DNA of 57,844 bases from Spirochaetota bacterium (GCA_017302015.1 JAFLEE010000022.1:4558-62401); one strand, 5' to 3'. Numbered from the stretch's first letter, positions 27,863 through 36,834 are shown. The notes: generated from the letters alone by a model not told the origin. Numbers and translations: made by a program.

Positions 27863-27871
27863 TGCTATAAT
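27863..27871 (+). promoter_or_regulatory. Extended -10 promoter of the SDR gene
   Basis: TGCTATAAT is a perfect TGnTATAAT motif 31 bases before the ATG at 27903, leaving a short leader that contains AGGAG. Confidence 0.55.
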
Positions 27872-27902
27872 TTGCGAATTCTTTCCCCCCGCAGGAGTCC
27901 CC

Positions 27903-28718
27903 ATGTCATGGCTCGGTCTTGAGAAAAAAGTGATCATCGTCACCGGCGGCGGCCTCGGCATCGGCCGCGCCATCTGCGAGGCCCTCGCGGCCGAGGGCGC
28001 CCGGGTGGTCATCGCCGATTTCAACGACGAGGCCGGGGCGAAGGCCGTGGCCGAACTCAAGGCCAAGCACGGGGGCGATGCCCTCTTCGTGAAGACCAAT
28101 ATCGCCGTGCCCGCCGACGTGAAGGCCATGGTCGCCAAGGTCGTCGAGACTTTCGGCACCGTCGATATCGTCGTCAATAACGCCGGCATCAATATCCCGC
28201 GCCTCCTGGTCGACCCCGCCGGGAAAGAGGAAATGAACGAGGAATCCTGGGACCGCGTCTTCGACATCAACGTCAAGGGCATGTTCCTCGTCTCCCAAGA
28301 GGCCGGGCGCGTGATGGTGAAGAACAAGAAAGGCGTCATCCTCAACATGTCGAGTGAATCGGGCCAGGAAGGCTCCGAGGGCCAGAGCGCCTACGCGGCG
28401 AGCAAGGCCGCCAACCACAATATGACCCGTTCCTGGGCGAAGGAACTCGGCAAGCACGGGGTGCGCGTCGTCGGCCTCGCCCCCGGGATCCTCGAGGCCA
28501 CGGCGCTGCGCAGCGAGGCCTATGAGAAGGGCCTCGCCTATACCCGGGGCATCAGCGTCGAGCAACTCCGGGCCGGCTACGAGAAGGTCTCCATCCCCAT
28601 CGGTCGGCCGGGCAAACTCAGCGAAGTCGCCGATACGGTGGCCTTCCTCATCTCCGAGCGCGCCTCCTACATCCACGGCACCACGGTGAACATCTCCGGC
28701 GGCAAGAGCCGGGGCTGA
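27903..28718 (+). CDS. Short-chain dehydrogenase/reductase
   Basis: This encodes 271 residues. It is a classical SDR with the cofactor motif TGGGLGIGRAI (TGxxxGIG) at residues 15-25, an NNAG motif near residue 96, catalytic Ser in LNMSSESGQEG, and YAASKAA (YxxxK) near residue 163. Asp in IADFND after beta-2 suggests preference for NAD(H). The family member type resembles sugar or polyol dehydrogenases. It follows the pectin lyase gene, so oxidation of a released sugar is conceivable, but it has its own promoter and the substrate cannot be read. AGGAG precedes the ATG. Confidence 0.88.
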   Translation: MSWLGLEKKVIIVTGGGLGIGRAICEALAAEGARVVIADFNDEAGAKAVAELKAKHGGDALFVKTNIAVPADVKAMVAKVVETFGTVDIVVNNAGINIPRLLVDPAGKEEMNEESWDRVFDINVKGMFLVSQEAGRVMVKNKKGVILNMSSESGQEGSEGQSAYAASKAANHNMTRSWAKELGKHGVRVVGLAPGILEATALRSEAYEKGLAYTRGISVEQLRAGYEKVSIPIGRPGKLSEVADTVAFLISERASYIHGTTVNISGGKSRG

Positions 28719-28759
28719 GGCCCGCAGAGCGAACCCCGGCCGAGGGCCGGGGGGGAACG

Positions 28760-28864
28760 ATGGAATCCACCCTCCTCTGGATCGCGGCCCTCATGGCCCT
28801 CGGATCCCTCTCCACCGCGTGGGTGCTCTACCGGCGGCTCTCGGCTAAAGATCGGAAAAAATAG
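28760..28864 (+). CDS. 34-residue single-pass membrane peptide
   Basis: This small ORF starts at ATG 28760 behind a G-rich Shine-Dalgarno and encodes 34 residues. It has one hydrophobic helix (LLWIAALMALGSLSTAWVLY) followed by a strongly basic tail (RRLSAKDRKK), the layout of small inner-membrane regulatory or assembly peptides with a cytoplasmic C-terminus. It lies 41 bases after the SDR stop on the same strand and could be its operon partner. It is too short for certainty, but the topology, RBS and position make it better than chance. Confidence 0.45.
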   Translation: MESTLLWIAALMALGSLSTAWVLYRRLSAKDRKK

Positions 28865-28929
28865 GTATCGGGCAGCGGTGCCCGAGGGTCGCGCCTTCCT
28901 CGCCCATTGGGGCTCCCGCCTTCGGCGGT

Positions 28930-29403
28930 CTAGAGGTCGAAGCGGTAACGGCACTTGCGCACATCGCCCTTCTTGTAATGCTCATTGTCGGGGGGAACGT
29001 CGACGATCTCCACGAAGGTTCCCCCGGCGAGTTCGCAGGTGCGCCGGGAGGCCAGGTTTTCGGGATTGCAGGTGATCCACAGGGGGTTGATCCCCCGGGC
29101 CTTTGCCAAAGGAAGGAGCAGCCGCACGCTGCGAGCGGCGACCCGCTTCCCCCGGTGGGCCTCGTGGACGCTATAGCCGATGTGACCGGCGTAGAACCGA
29201 AGGTGCTCGCTATCGCCGAGGCGCAGGCTGATGGAGCCCAGCGCGTGCCCCTCGCTGGATTCGATGCAAAATTGCCAGGCGAGCGCCCAATGCTTTTCGG
29301 GGATCGCCGGCCAGATCTTGATGAGGCGCAGGACCAGGCCGTCCCCGATGAGTTCGCCGCTGGGGGGAGACACGGGCCCCCGCTCGGGCCGAACTTGCGT
29401 CAT
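28930..29403 (-). CDS. GNAT-family N-acetyltransferase
   Basis: This encodes 157 residues. The start at 29403 overlaps the glycosyltransferase stop as ATGA. The GNAT core is visible: GHIGYSVHEAHRGKRVAARS (motif A, acetyl-CoA pyrophosphate loop) and ITCNPENLASRRTCELAGG (motif B), as in RimJ/RimL-type enzymes. It transfers an acetyl group from acetyl-CoA to an amine; the substrate may be a protein N-terminus, amino sugar or small molecule. The coupling with a GT9 heptosyltransferase-type gene makes a surface-sugar substrate possible, though this is inference. A longer upstream frame overlaps the GT9 gene and is not real. Confidence 0.8.
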   Translation of the reverse strand: MTQVRPERGPVSPPSGELIGDGLVLRLIKIWPAIPEKHWALAWQFCIESSEGHALGSISLRLGDSEHLRFYAGHIGYSVHEAHRGKRVAARSVRLLLPLAKARGINPLWITCNPENLASRRTCELAGGTFVEIVDVPPDNEHYKKGDVRKCRYRFDL

Positions 29404-30422
29404 TCCTGTCCGGCCACGGGCTTGCTCGGCGGGAGGAAAGATGCCGCCTCCATGCGGCGAAGCACCTCGTCGGGGGTGATCGCGTTGATATCGAAGCGGC
29501 GGCGATTTTCGCGCTTCGTTCGCGCGGCGTGGTCGCAGCCCGGATCTTCGTGGAAGATGGCGAGGGTCTTGGGCCCCATGGGCCGTGCGAGGGTCGGATT
29601 GGAGGGGCCGTAGAGGACGACCGAGGGAACCCCGACCGCCCCCGCCAGGTGCGCCAAACCGGAGATCGTACCGAGGAAAAAACGGGCGTCGCGCAGCACC
29701 GGCAATAGGCCGGGGAGCGTGCGCTCCCCCGCGAAGTTCACCCCCCCCGTTTCGCGGCGGATGGCCTCGATGGATTCCCGTTCTTCGGCGAGGCCGAGGT
29801 AGACCGGTTGGCAGCCGGTGCGGCGCTGCAATTCCCGGCAGAGCGCGATGAAATTCCGGGCGTCCCAGACCCGGTGGGCTTCCGAAGAGCAGGGGGATAC
29901 GGCTAAATAGGAACCCGCAGGGAAGGGCCCTTCGCCCGAGACCGGCAGCGTGAAGGGCTTCGGCGCCACGGGGGTCGGCAGCGCGCCGAGGAGCGCCTCG
30001 AAATTCTCGGAGTTCGGCGCGAGTTTCGAGAGCGCCGCGGTGCGGGTCAGCAGGAACCGCCGCCCGTCGGTGGGATGGCCGACGCGTACCGGGATACCGA
30101 GGAGCGCGGCGGTGGCCGCGTGGGCGAAGCCCCCCGGGAGGATGAAGGCCAGGTCGAAACGTTCCCGGCGCAGCCGCCATAGGAGCGCGAGGCGTTCTTT
30201 CGCGCCGAGTCCCCGGCGCGCGCGGAGCCCCGCGCCCCGATCCATGGCGTGGAAATGGGTGAAGCGGCCGAGGCTGGCGTAGATGGCGTGGGCGTAGGAG
30301 GGGGCGAGGAGATGGAAGGTGGCCTGCGGGTAGGCCCCCGCGAGGGCGGCCACCGCCGGCAGGCTGTCGACGCTATCGCCCAAGAGGCGGTTCCCGAAAA
30401 CGAGGATTTTCCTGAACTCCAT
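29400..30422 (-). CDS. Glycosyltransferase family 9 (heptosyltransferase-like)
   Basis: This encodes 340 residues from the ATG at 30422 (MEFRKILVFGNRLLGDSV). It has two Rossmann-like halves (GT-B). The N-terminal RxLLGD motif and the C-terminal ISGLAHLAGAVGVPSVVLYG with GPSNP are the family's donor-binding landmarks, matching ADP-heptose:LPS heptosyltransferases (WaaC/WaaF/WaaQ). It should add a heptose or similar sugar to an outer-core or lipid-linked acceptor at the inner membrane's cytoplasmic face, implying lipopolysaccharide or a related glycolipid in this organism. It is followed by an acetyltransferase with overlapping stop and start. Confidence 0.85.
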   Translation of the reverse strand: MEFRKILVFGNRLLGDSVDSLPAVAALAGAYPQATFHLLAPSYAHAIYASLGRFTHFHAMDRGAGLRARRGLGAKERLALLWRLRRERFDLAFILPGGFAHAATAALLGIPVRVGHPTDGRRFLLTRTAALSKLAPNSENFEALLGALPTPVAPKPFTLPVSGEGPFPAGSYLAVSPCSSEAHRVWDARNFIALCRELQRRTGCQPVYLGLAEERESIEAIRRETGGVNFAGERTLPGLLPVLRDARFFLGTISGLAHLAGAVGVPSVVLYGPSNPTLARPMGPKTLAIFHEDPGCDHAARTKRENRRRFDINAITPDEVLRRMEAASFLPPSKPVAGQE

Positions 30423-30512
30423 CGGATGGGGGAGGATACCCCGCCGGGCGAAAAAGTTCAATGCGGCGGGCCGCGACGCGGACCCGCCCCGGCATGCCGC
30501 CCGGTGCGAAAG

Positions 30513-30521
30513 TGGTATAAT
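30513..30521 (+). promoter_or_regulatory. Extended -10 promoter of the methyltransferase gene
   Basis: TGGTATAAT is a perfect TGnTATAAT motif 32 bases before the ATG at 30554. GAGG precedes the start codon by about 6 bases. Confidence 0.55.
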
Positions 30522-30553
30522 GGTTCCTCGCCACGGGGCGGGGGAGGCGTGAT

Positions 30554-31339
30554 ATGACCCGGTTCGTCCAGGAAAAACCGATGGGGCCCGGCCTCTGGCA
30601 AAAATTCATCAATCTCATCATCAACGACCGGGCCTGGTTCCAGCGCATCATCGCCCGAAAGCGCAAAGACCTGCTCGCTTCCCGCAGCCGCGAGGAACTC
30701 AACGACAAGCTTTGGCAGATGCACAAATGGCTCATGCCGTTCTATCTCGTCAACCTTCCCGGCACGCGCAAAGATTGGAACGCGGTCAAACGCCTCGAGT
30801 TCATGAAGCTCTTCTCCCAAGGGAAGATCCTCGATGTGGGGTGCGAAGACGGCTTCTTCGTGCGCGAACTCCGGAAGGCCGGCCTCGACGCCCACGGGGT
30901 CGATAGCCTCGAGGCGGCCGTGAACCATTGCCGCAAGAAAGACCCGGGGGGCACCTATTTCTCGGGCTTCGCCGAGTCCATCAAGGTCCCGGGAGAGACC
31001 TACGACACCGCGATCCTCAGCCACGTGCTCGAGCATGTCTGGTCGCCGCCCGAGGTCCTCAAAGAGGCCGCCCGGGTGCTCAAGAAGGGCGGCCGCCTGC
31101 TGGTGGTGGTGCCCTTCGGCTACGGCAACGAGCCCAACCACCTGCGCATCTTCTCCCGGGAGACCCTGGCGGCCGCGGTGGCCCCCTGGTTCACCGTCGA
31201 AGAGCAATTCGATTTCATCGGAGACGGTTTCGGTCTCGTCGCCCGGCGCAAGACCGGCGCTTCCGCAAAATCCCGGAAACCCGCCAAGGCGGCCAAGAAG
31301 GGCGCGCCGAAGAAAACGCCCGCCAAAAAGAAGCGCTAG
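30554..31339 (+). CDS. SAM-dependent methyltransferase with basic Ala/Lys/Pro tail
   Basis: This encodes 261 residues. The central class I methyltransferase domain (about residues 85-220) has motif I ILDVGCEDGFFVREL, an acidic end of beta-2 (HGVDSLEAA) and the AILSHVLEHVWSPPEVLKEA region that precedes the LLVVVPFGYGNE strand. It resembles methyltransferases of polysaccharide and quinone type. The last 35 residues are a low-complexity basic tail (SRKPAKAAKKGAPKKTPAKK), like that of the SpsF-type protein at 7566-8333. Its stop codon is immediately adjacent (0 bases) to the stop codon of the convergent sensor kinase gene. The acceptor is unknown. Confidence 0.8.
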   Translation: MTRFVQEKPMGPGLWQKFINLIINDRAWFQRIIARKRKDLLASRSREELNDKLWQMHKWLMPFYLVNLPGTRKDWNAVKRLEFMKLFSQGKILDVGCEDGFFVRELRKAGLDAHGVDSLEAAVNHCRKKDPGGTYFSGFAESIKVPGETYDTAILSHVLEHVWSPPEVLKEAARVLKKGGRLLVVVPFGYGNEPNHLRIFSRETLAAAVAPWFTVEEQFDFIGDGFGLVARRKTGASAKSRKPAKAAKKGAPKKTPAKKKR

Positions 31340-34033
31340 TCAGCCGAAGCGCCCCTCTGCCGGCTTCGCGGAGGCCGCGGCCGGCGCCTCGGGGAGCGTC
31401 ACGACGAAGGTCGTGCCGACCCCTTCCATGCTCTCCACGCTCACGCTTCCGCCGTGGTTCTTCACGAGTTGGTGGCAGACGCTGAGCCCCAGTCCCGTGC
31501 CCTTGATGCCGTGGGGACCCTCCTCGCGGCCGCCCTGGGTCATGAAGAGGGGCGTGAAGAGTTTGCCGCGCACCGCCTCGCTCATGCCGACGCCGGTGTC
31601 GGAGATGCGCACCTCGAGGGTCTCGTCGAGGTCGCGCGTCGCGACGGTCAGGGTGCCCCCCCGTTTCGGGCGCATGGCGTGGCGCGCGTTGAGGATCAGG
31701 TTGAGCACGACCTGGGAGAGTTGGGTGCGGTCCATGCAGGCCGCCTTCGCGGCGTGGAAGAGGCGGGTCACCCCGACGCCCTCGAGCGCGAGGCTCTTCT
31801 CCTGGAGCGCGAGCACCTCTTCGAGGACCTCCTGGACCGGGTAGGGCGAGGTGAGTTGGGAGGAGGGGCGGGCGGACTGCATCATCCCGGTGACGATGGC
31901 GCCCCCGCGGGTGGCCTGGCGGTCGATCTCCTCGAGGCAGCGGCGCACGCGCTGGGGCAATAGTTCGGGCCCGGAGAGGAGCACCTGGGACTGGAGGCGG
32001 ACGATGGAGAGGATATTATTGAACTCGTGGGCCACACCGGCGGCGAGTTCCCCGACGGCGGCCAGCCGCGTCGTGTGGAGGACCTCGCGCTCGAGGCGCT
32101 TGCGTTCGGCGATGTCCGAGAAGTGTACGGTGAGTTTCCCCTCCCCGCTGCGGGAGAGGTGCGCATCGAAATAGGCCGAGAAGCGCTTGTCGTGGTAGGG
32201 GATCTCGAAGGATTGGGGCTTGGACGCGCCCCGGGCGACCTGGTAATGGAACTCGAGGAACGCCGTGCCGACGAGGCCCGGGAAAGCCTCTTCAATGGGG
32301 AGGCCGAGGAGGGGGCCGTGGGGCACGCCCGTGAGGCGGTCGGCCGCGGGGTTGGCGCCCGTGAGGTGCAGCCGCCCGTCGGACCCGATCTCATAGAAAT
32401 ACATCCCCAGGGTGGAGGATTCCACGATCGAGCGGAACTTCTCCTCCGACTGGATGAGCCGCTCTTCCGAGCGCTTGCGTTCGGTGATGTCGCGCATCGT
32501 CACCAGGGTGTGCTCCCCGTCGCGCAGCGCCACCGTCGTCGCCGAGACTTCCATGTCGAACTCGGTCCCGTCCCGGCGGAGCCCCCGGGTTTCGTAGAGC
32601 GGCGGGACGCCCTGGCCCGCGGCGCGGCGGGCCGCGAACTCGGCGATGCGCTCCCGCGCGACCGGGGCGATGAGCTCCAGGATCGGCCGGTCGATGAGCG
32701 CCGCCTCATCCTCGTAGCCGAAGAGGGCGACATAGGCGGGATTGGCGAAGGTGTGGCGCTGCGCGCGGCTTAGGCCGATGGCGTCCCGGGAGTGGCGCAG
32801 GATCGCGCGAAGCTTGGTCTCGCTCTCGCGCAGGGCCTCCTCGGTGCGGTGGCGGCGCAGGATCTCGAGGGCCATGAACGCCATGAAGACCAGGGCGAGG
32901 GCCACGAACACGCCCGCCGTCAAGAACTCGGTGCGGTAGCGCGCCAGGAGGTTCTCCTCGCGGTTCATCACGAGGCTGTCCTTCGGGAGGGCGGATTCGG
33001 GGATCTCGAAGCGCGCCAAGGCCCGGGCGTCGAAGAGGTCGCGTTCGGGCACCTCGGTCGAATAGGGGATTTTCGACGGCGGGGTGCCGCGCAGGATCGC
33101 CAAGACCCGCTCGGCGCCGGCCTTCCCGTGCTCGTGGCCGCTGACCACGTGGCCGCCGACCACGCCGAAACCCATACGCGAATCGTTGACCACGAAGCAG
33201 GGCACGGGGGAGCGGCGCGCGATGAGCGAGGTGCCCTCGGCCATGGAGAAATTGCGCCCCGTGCGGTCCTTGAATTGCTGGAGGAGGAGCACGAAGGCGC
33301 CCTCATCCAGGCGGGAGAGCCGCTCCAGGGCCTCCTCCATCGAGTAGTCCGCCAGGGAAAGGTGCTCGAACGTAAGCCGGTTCGTGAAGGCGGCCAGGTC
33401 GCGGGAGACCGCATGGCGGTGGGCCCGGCCCGTGGTGGTGCCGTCGGTGACGATGACGACGCTGCGGGCCTTCGGCCGCAAGGACAGGGCGAGTTCCAAG
33501 GTTTTCTTGTATTCGGTGTTTTCCCCGGTGCCCGTGAGGTCGTTGCGCCCCCGGAGCAGCTCCGGGGAGAAATCGTTGATCCCGGTGAAGACGAGGGGAA
33601 CGCCGGGGAAGAGTTCGTCGCGGGCGCGGATGAGGAAATCGAGGGCGTCGTTGTCGCAGGCAAGCACCGCGTCGAACGAGAGCCCCCGGGTGGCCTCCCG
33701 AAGGTGCGCGCGGATGCTATCCAAGTAGGCCTCGGTCGGGATGACGCGCTTGGCATCCATATGGAAGCAAGTGGTTTCCACGTTCAGGCCCGAACGCCGG
33801 AAGGCCTCCTCGATGCCGGCTTGGAGATTATCCGTCCAGAGGTTGCCATGGTGGTAGGAGTGGAGGATGAAGACCCGCCGGGATTTATCCGCCAGGGGAA
33901 AGGTTTGGGCCTGGGGCGCGGGCGAGACGGCCTCTCCCGGGGCGCGGAGGCGGAAAATCAAAAAATGGATCCCGATCACCATGACGATGATCAGGAGGAG
34001 CAGTGCGGGGATCCACGCCCGGGAACGGTTCAC
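31340..34033 (-). CDS. Hybrid-input sensor histidine kinase (periplasmic substrate-binding domain, two PAS)
   Basis: This encodes 897 residues. In order: an N-terminal membrane helix (about 8-30), a periplasmic ABC-type substrate-binding domain (about 50-340, ILHSYHHGNLWTDNLQAGIE, then LVFTGINDF), a second membrane helix (about 370-392), PAS-1 (about 400-520), PAS-2 (about 530-660), HisKA with the phospho-acceptor His in AAGVAHEFNNILSI (about residue 668), and HATPase_c (NLILNARHAM, DTGVGM, GTGLGLSV). It should sense a periplasmic ligand and phosphorylate a response regulator. No regulator gene is adjacent, so it is an orphan; the absence of a receiver domain means a separate partner exists. 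It marks the right edge of the GC-rich block. Confidence 0.9.
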   Translation of the reverse strand: MNRSRAWIPALLLLIIVMVIGIHFLIFRLRAPGEAVSPAPQAQTFPLADKSRRVFILHSYHHGNLWTDNLQAGIEEAFRRSGLNVETTCFHMDAKRVIPTEAYLDSIRAHLREATRGLSFDAVLACDNDALDFLIRARDELFPGVPLVFTGINDFSPELLRGRNDLTGTGENTEYKKTLELALSLRPKARSVVIVTDGTTTGRAHRHAVSRDLAAFTNRLTFEHLSLADYSMEEALERLSRLDEGAFVLLLQQFKDRTGRNFSMAEGTSLIARRSPVPCFVVNDSRMGFGVVGGHVVSGHEHGKAGAERVLAILRGTPPSKIPYSTEVPERDLFDARALARFEIPESALPKDSLVMNREENLLARYRTEFLTAGVFVALALVFMAFMALEILRRHRTEEALRESETKLRAILRHSRDAIGLSRAQRHTFANPAYVALFGYEDEAALIDRPILELIAPVARERIAEFAARRAAGQGVPPLYETRGLRRDGTEFDMEVSATTVALRDGEHTLVTMRDITERKRSEERLIQSEEKFRSIVESSTLGMYFYEIGSDGRLHLTGANPAADRLTGVPHGPLLGLPIEEAFPGLVGTAFLEFHYQVARGASKPQSFEIPYHDKRFSAYFDAHLSRSGEGKLTVHFSDIAERKRLEREVLHTTRLAAVGELAAGVAHEFNNILSIVRLQSQVLLSGPELLPQRVRRCLEEIDRQATRGGAIVTGMMQSARPSSQLTSPYPVQEVLEEVLALQEKSLALEGVGVTRLFHAAKAACMDRTQLSQVVLNLILNARHAMRPKRGGTLTVATRDLDETLEVRISDTGVGMSEAVRGKLFTPLFMTQGGREEGPHGIKGTGLGLSVCHQLVKNHGGSVSVESMEGVGTTFVVTLPEAPAAASAKPAEGRFG

Positions 34034-35539
34034 CGGGCGCTCCCGAAATATCCGTTCGTCCCTTTTTCCTCACTCATGAACGAGAGATTACATTCATGGA
34101 CCGATTCGTTCAAATTTCGGGCAGAAAGAGAATGCGCCGGATTGTCATCCTAGATTGACATCCATTCGGTCGCCTATTGCGTCCTCCTGGCGCGGCGACC
34201 GAATAATGACTTCCAATCCTCCTGCCGGAGGGCTTATTGCCGCCTCATGCGGTACCATCCGGTTTGATGTCGTCCAGACATCCTGTCGGATGCGTTTGGT
34301 CGTCCGTCTTCGTCCGTCTTCAAACCTCATTAAACCACATTAGCCCTTGTCCCACGGGGGCGGACGGAGACGGTCGGCCCATTTTATCCCTCTTTGGCCC
34401 AGATTGTCGTTTGGCGTGTCCAATATTTGTCCAACGGGCGGGCACGAGTTTTTCTCGACTGTTACGTGTAGCCCGTCTTTGGCGAGAGAAGAAGGTTTTA
34501 CTGATTCCATTGCGAGGCAAAAATCCTTGATGCTCAATTCACTGTCCTTTTGCTCCGCCAGCATCTCTTGGCCATTGAGCGAGAGGCTGAACGTTCTCCG
34601 GCGCATGATGGACCCAAATCTTCCGCCCACCATGGCTCCGACCGATTTTTGCATGATTGATTTCCCGAACCTCGCTCCACGAGTGGCGATTCCCTCTGGA
34701 CACCCTCCAGGACGCGCCAAGCGCCCTCCAGGCGCATTCTCGCAGGTGAAATGTCCCAAACCAAGTCCGGCGAGAATGTCGTATAGCAAATTCGATTTTT
34801 GCGTGTCTCCGTGGCTCCACGGATTCTATGAGCCGCGTCCCCCGATTTTAACCTTCCTGCCCCAGTCAAATGCCCGCCCCTCCAAAACGGGCGATGGCTC
34901 GAAGCCCTGCCCTAAAAGCCTTCTGTTTCCGATGAGGACTCCCCAGGCGCTCTCCAGGCCGTTTCCGAAGGTGGGCAACCCTTCATGGGATAACGTGCGC
35001 TCCGAGCGGGATGGGGGTTCGCCGACCTTCCAACCTTGTTTTCGCACCGGATCTCGGGGCGGCCTCTTGGGTCTCCATCTGTGGAATCCAAGTCGGTAGG
35101 TGCCTCCCACACACCTCGCCGCAAGGCGGTAGAAAGGGGCCGGATGACCCGCCCCCGTTTCGCGCCCGCCTGAGGCGGTCCCCTGCTTGAAACCCCCTTC
35201 TCGGGTCGCTCCCACCCCGCCGATCTCGATCCCGCCTCGATGTCCGACTCGAACGGTGGACGGGGAAACAGCCCGGAACGTCACCGAAGCGACAGTCCGT
35301 CCTTGCCTGACTTCGCCCCTGCCTGCCCAAATCGCGTATGAGGAGCGCCCAGGCGCTTTCTGCCAAGCCAACGAGGAGAGCCTCAGTGAACCGGGTCACG
35401 AAGCCTCCCTCAACAAAGCCAGAACGCGCCTTTGAGTGCGCGGAAGAGATCCAGGGGAAGGAACCGCTATCTGGCGCAAATTAGAAACCTCCAAAAGACA
35501 TGAGGGACAGAAACAGTAAACAAAGTTTGCGACAAAGGA

Positions 35540-35556
35540 AATGGTGAGCACAACGT
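35540..35556. repeat. 17-bp direct repeat, left of IS
   Basis: AATGGTGAGCACAACGT is repeated exactly at 36869-36885 on the other side of the element. It begins with an ATG preceded by AAAGGA, i.e. the 5' end of an ORF (MVSTT). Confidence 0.8.
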
Positions 35557-35582
35557 ATAGTGCCCCTAATTGTTTTGGACAC
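35557..35582. repeat. IS left terminal inverted repeat
   Basis: It matches 36844-36868 in reverse complement over ATTGTTT-GGACAC plus scattered outer bases, with one extra T. The first 18 bases (ATAGTGCCCCTAATTGTT) recur alone at 39134-39151. Confidence 0.65.
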
Positions 35583-35605
35583 TCCATTGCATAGGAGAAT
35601 TCCAA

Positions 35606-35947
35606 ATGAGCAAGGAGCAGGTGTCCATGAGCAAGTCCAAGCGGCATGAATCAGGGGATGGCCATCGATGGACCGTCGCCCGAAAAAAAGAGGTCGTAAT
35701 GCGACTTCTGCGTGGCGAACCTATTGACGAGGTGTCCCGCGATGCAGGCATTGAGGTAATGCGCCTCGAGCAGTGGCGGGACCGCGCATTGACTGGTATC
35801 GACACCGGCCTAAAAGAGCGCGATAACGACCCACTTGAAGGCGAGAACATGCGTCTCAAAGCCAAACTTGGCGAGATCATGATGGAGAACGAACTCCTGA
35901 GGAAAAAACCTTCTGGAAATTTTATTCCGGGGAAGTGGGCGCGATGA
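35606..35947 (+). CDS. IS3-family transposase OrfA
   Basis: This encodes 113 residues from the ATG at 35606 (GGAG 8 bases upstream). It contains an HTH-type DNA-binding domain (RWTVARKKEVVMRLLRGEPIDEVSRDAG) for terminal-repeat recognition, followed by a leucine-zipper-like heptad segment (LEGENMRLKAKLGEIMMENELL) for dimerisation. The stop codon overlaps the OrfB ATG as ATGA. An A6 run at 35903-35908 just before the end would allow a -1 frameshift to make the OrfAB transposase, as in other IS3 members. Confidence 0.88.
   Translation: MSKEQVSMSKSKRHESGDGHRWTVARKKEVVMRLLRGEPIDEVSRDAGIEVMRLEQWRDRALTGIDTGLKERDNDPLEGENMRLKAKLGEIMMENELLRKKPSGNFIPGKWAR
35903..35908 (+). promoter_or_regulatory. Putative -1 ribosomal frameshift site (A6)
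   Basis: In the OrfA frame the codons read AGG AAA AAA CCT. A slip of one base back on AAA continues through an open frame (no stop from 35881 on) into OrfB. This is the usual position and type of signal for making the IS3 OrfAB fusion. Confidence 0.5.
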
Positions 35948-36834
35948 GTGAGTCGTGGTCCATTTCCCAGAAACGACCCTATGGACTAAAGAGGTTGTGT
36001 CGCGTATGGTGCCTACCTCGCTCAACCGAGTACGCCAAGCGAAAGATTGCGGCCCGAGGCATGTCACCGCAGCGACGTGGCCCACGCCCAGTGCTGCGCG
36101 AAATTGAAATCTTGGCCCTGGTGCGGGAATACCTCGCGACCACCCCATGGACTGGCGAAGGCCATCGCAAGGTATATGCCTGGATCCGCCATGTCAAAGG
36201 CCTAAAACTCGGAAAAGACAGGGTTTGGCGCGTTATGCGCGACAATCGCCTCCTCTCTCCGCGCCGGCAACCCCAAGGCGAAGCCAATTTGCACGATGGG
36301 AAAATTACCACTGCAATGCCCGACCTCATTTGGGGCACGGATGGTTTCAAGGTGCGGACACTTAAAGATGGATGGGTTTGGGGATTTCTCGCTATCGATC
36401 ATTGCCACGGTGAAATCATGGGCCTTTATGCTTCGAAACGTGGAGATGCATTTGCCGCGCTCCAGCCAATCGCAATGGGTTTGTCCCGGGTGCGCGGTGG
36501 CGTAGAGCACGGCATCGGAAAAGGGATTTCTGTCCGAGAGGATCACGGCGCCCAGTACATGAGCGCCACTTATCGCAAGCAGGCGGAGGCCTGGGGCATG
36601 AACCTGACCTATGCATTCGTCGGCGAACCCGAGACCAATGGGGTGGCTGAACGCATGGTGCGCACGCTCAAAGAGCAGATTATCTACGGCCGCGTCATTG
36701 AGAATCTCAATGATTTGCGCCAGCGACTCGAAATATTCATGCGTACATACAACAGCATGTGGAGGCTTGAAAAAAACCGTTACCTAACCCCGAACGAAGC
36801 GCGTCAGCAACACGCAAAGAATAAAGCTGCTTAA
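35944..36834 (+). CDS. IS3-family transposase OrfB (DDE integrase)
   Basis: This encodes 296 residues from the ATG at 35944. An HTH_21-like region (WTGEGHRKVYAWIRHVKG) is followed by an rve-type RNase H fold with the DDE triad: Asp in WGTDGFKV, Asp in REDHGAQY and Glu in ETNGVAERMVRTLKEQI, with the spacing of the IS3 group. All three catalytic residues are present and the frame is uninterrupted, so the enzyme looks active. It is translated mainly as OrfAB through the upstream A6 frameshift site. It cuts and joins IS ends. Confidence 0.9.
   Translation: MSESWSISQKRPYGLKRLCRVWCLPRSTEYAKRKIAARGMSPQRRGPRPVLREIEILALVREYLATTPWTGEGHRKVYAWIRHVKGLKLGKDRVWRVMRDNRLLSPRRQPQGEANLHDGKITTAMPDLIWGTDGFKVRTLKDGWVWGFLAIDHCHGEIMGLYASKRGDAFAALQPIAMGLSRVRGGVEHGIGKGISVREDHGAQYMSATYRKQAEAWGMNLTYAFVGEPETNGVAERMVRTLKEQIIYGRVIENLNDLRQRLEIFMRTYNSMWRLEKNRYLTPNEARQQHAKNKAA

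Larger units (their letters stand above)
34034..35605. other. Long non-genic stretch (about 1.57 kb) at the edge of the acquired region
   Basis: No gene with recognisable protein character is present. Overlapping frames exist on both strands, but none has a domain or sustained coding character. The best is 34340-34789 (minus, 149 residues), whose second half looks protein-like (SLSLNGQEMLAEQKDSEL) but has no match I know. An 11-bp inverted repeat (ATTCGGTCGCC at 34164-34174, GGCGACCGAAT at 34194-34204) and the tandem CGTCCGTCTT at about 34300-34320 are the only clear structures. Similar short motifs repeat in several places (GCGCCTGG/GCGCTC), consistent with decayed sequence. The IS element lies at its right end. 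Confidence 0.5.

Noticed and set aside
34347-35099. 250-codon plus-strand frame in the gene-free region
   Set aside because: Pro/Ser/Arg-rich, no domain, overlapped by equally long frames on the minus strand; probably random open frame.
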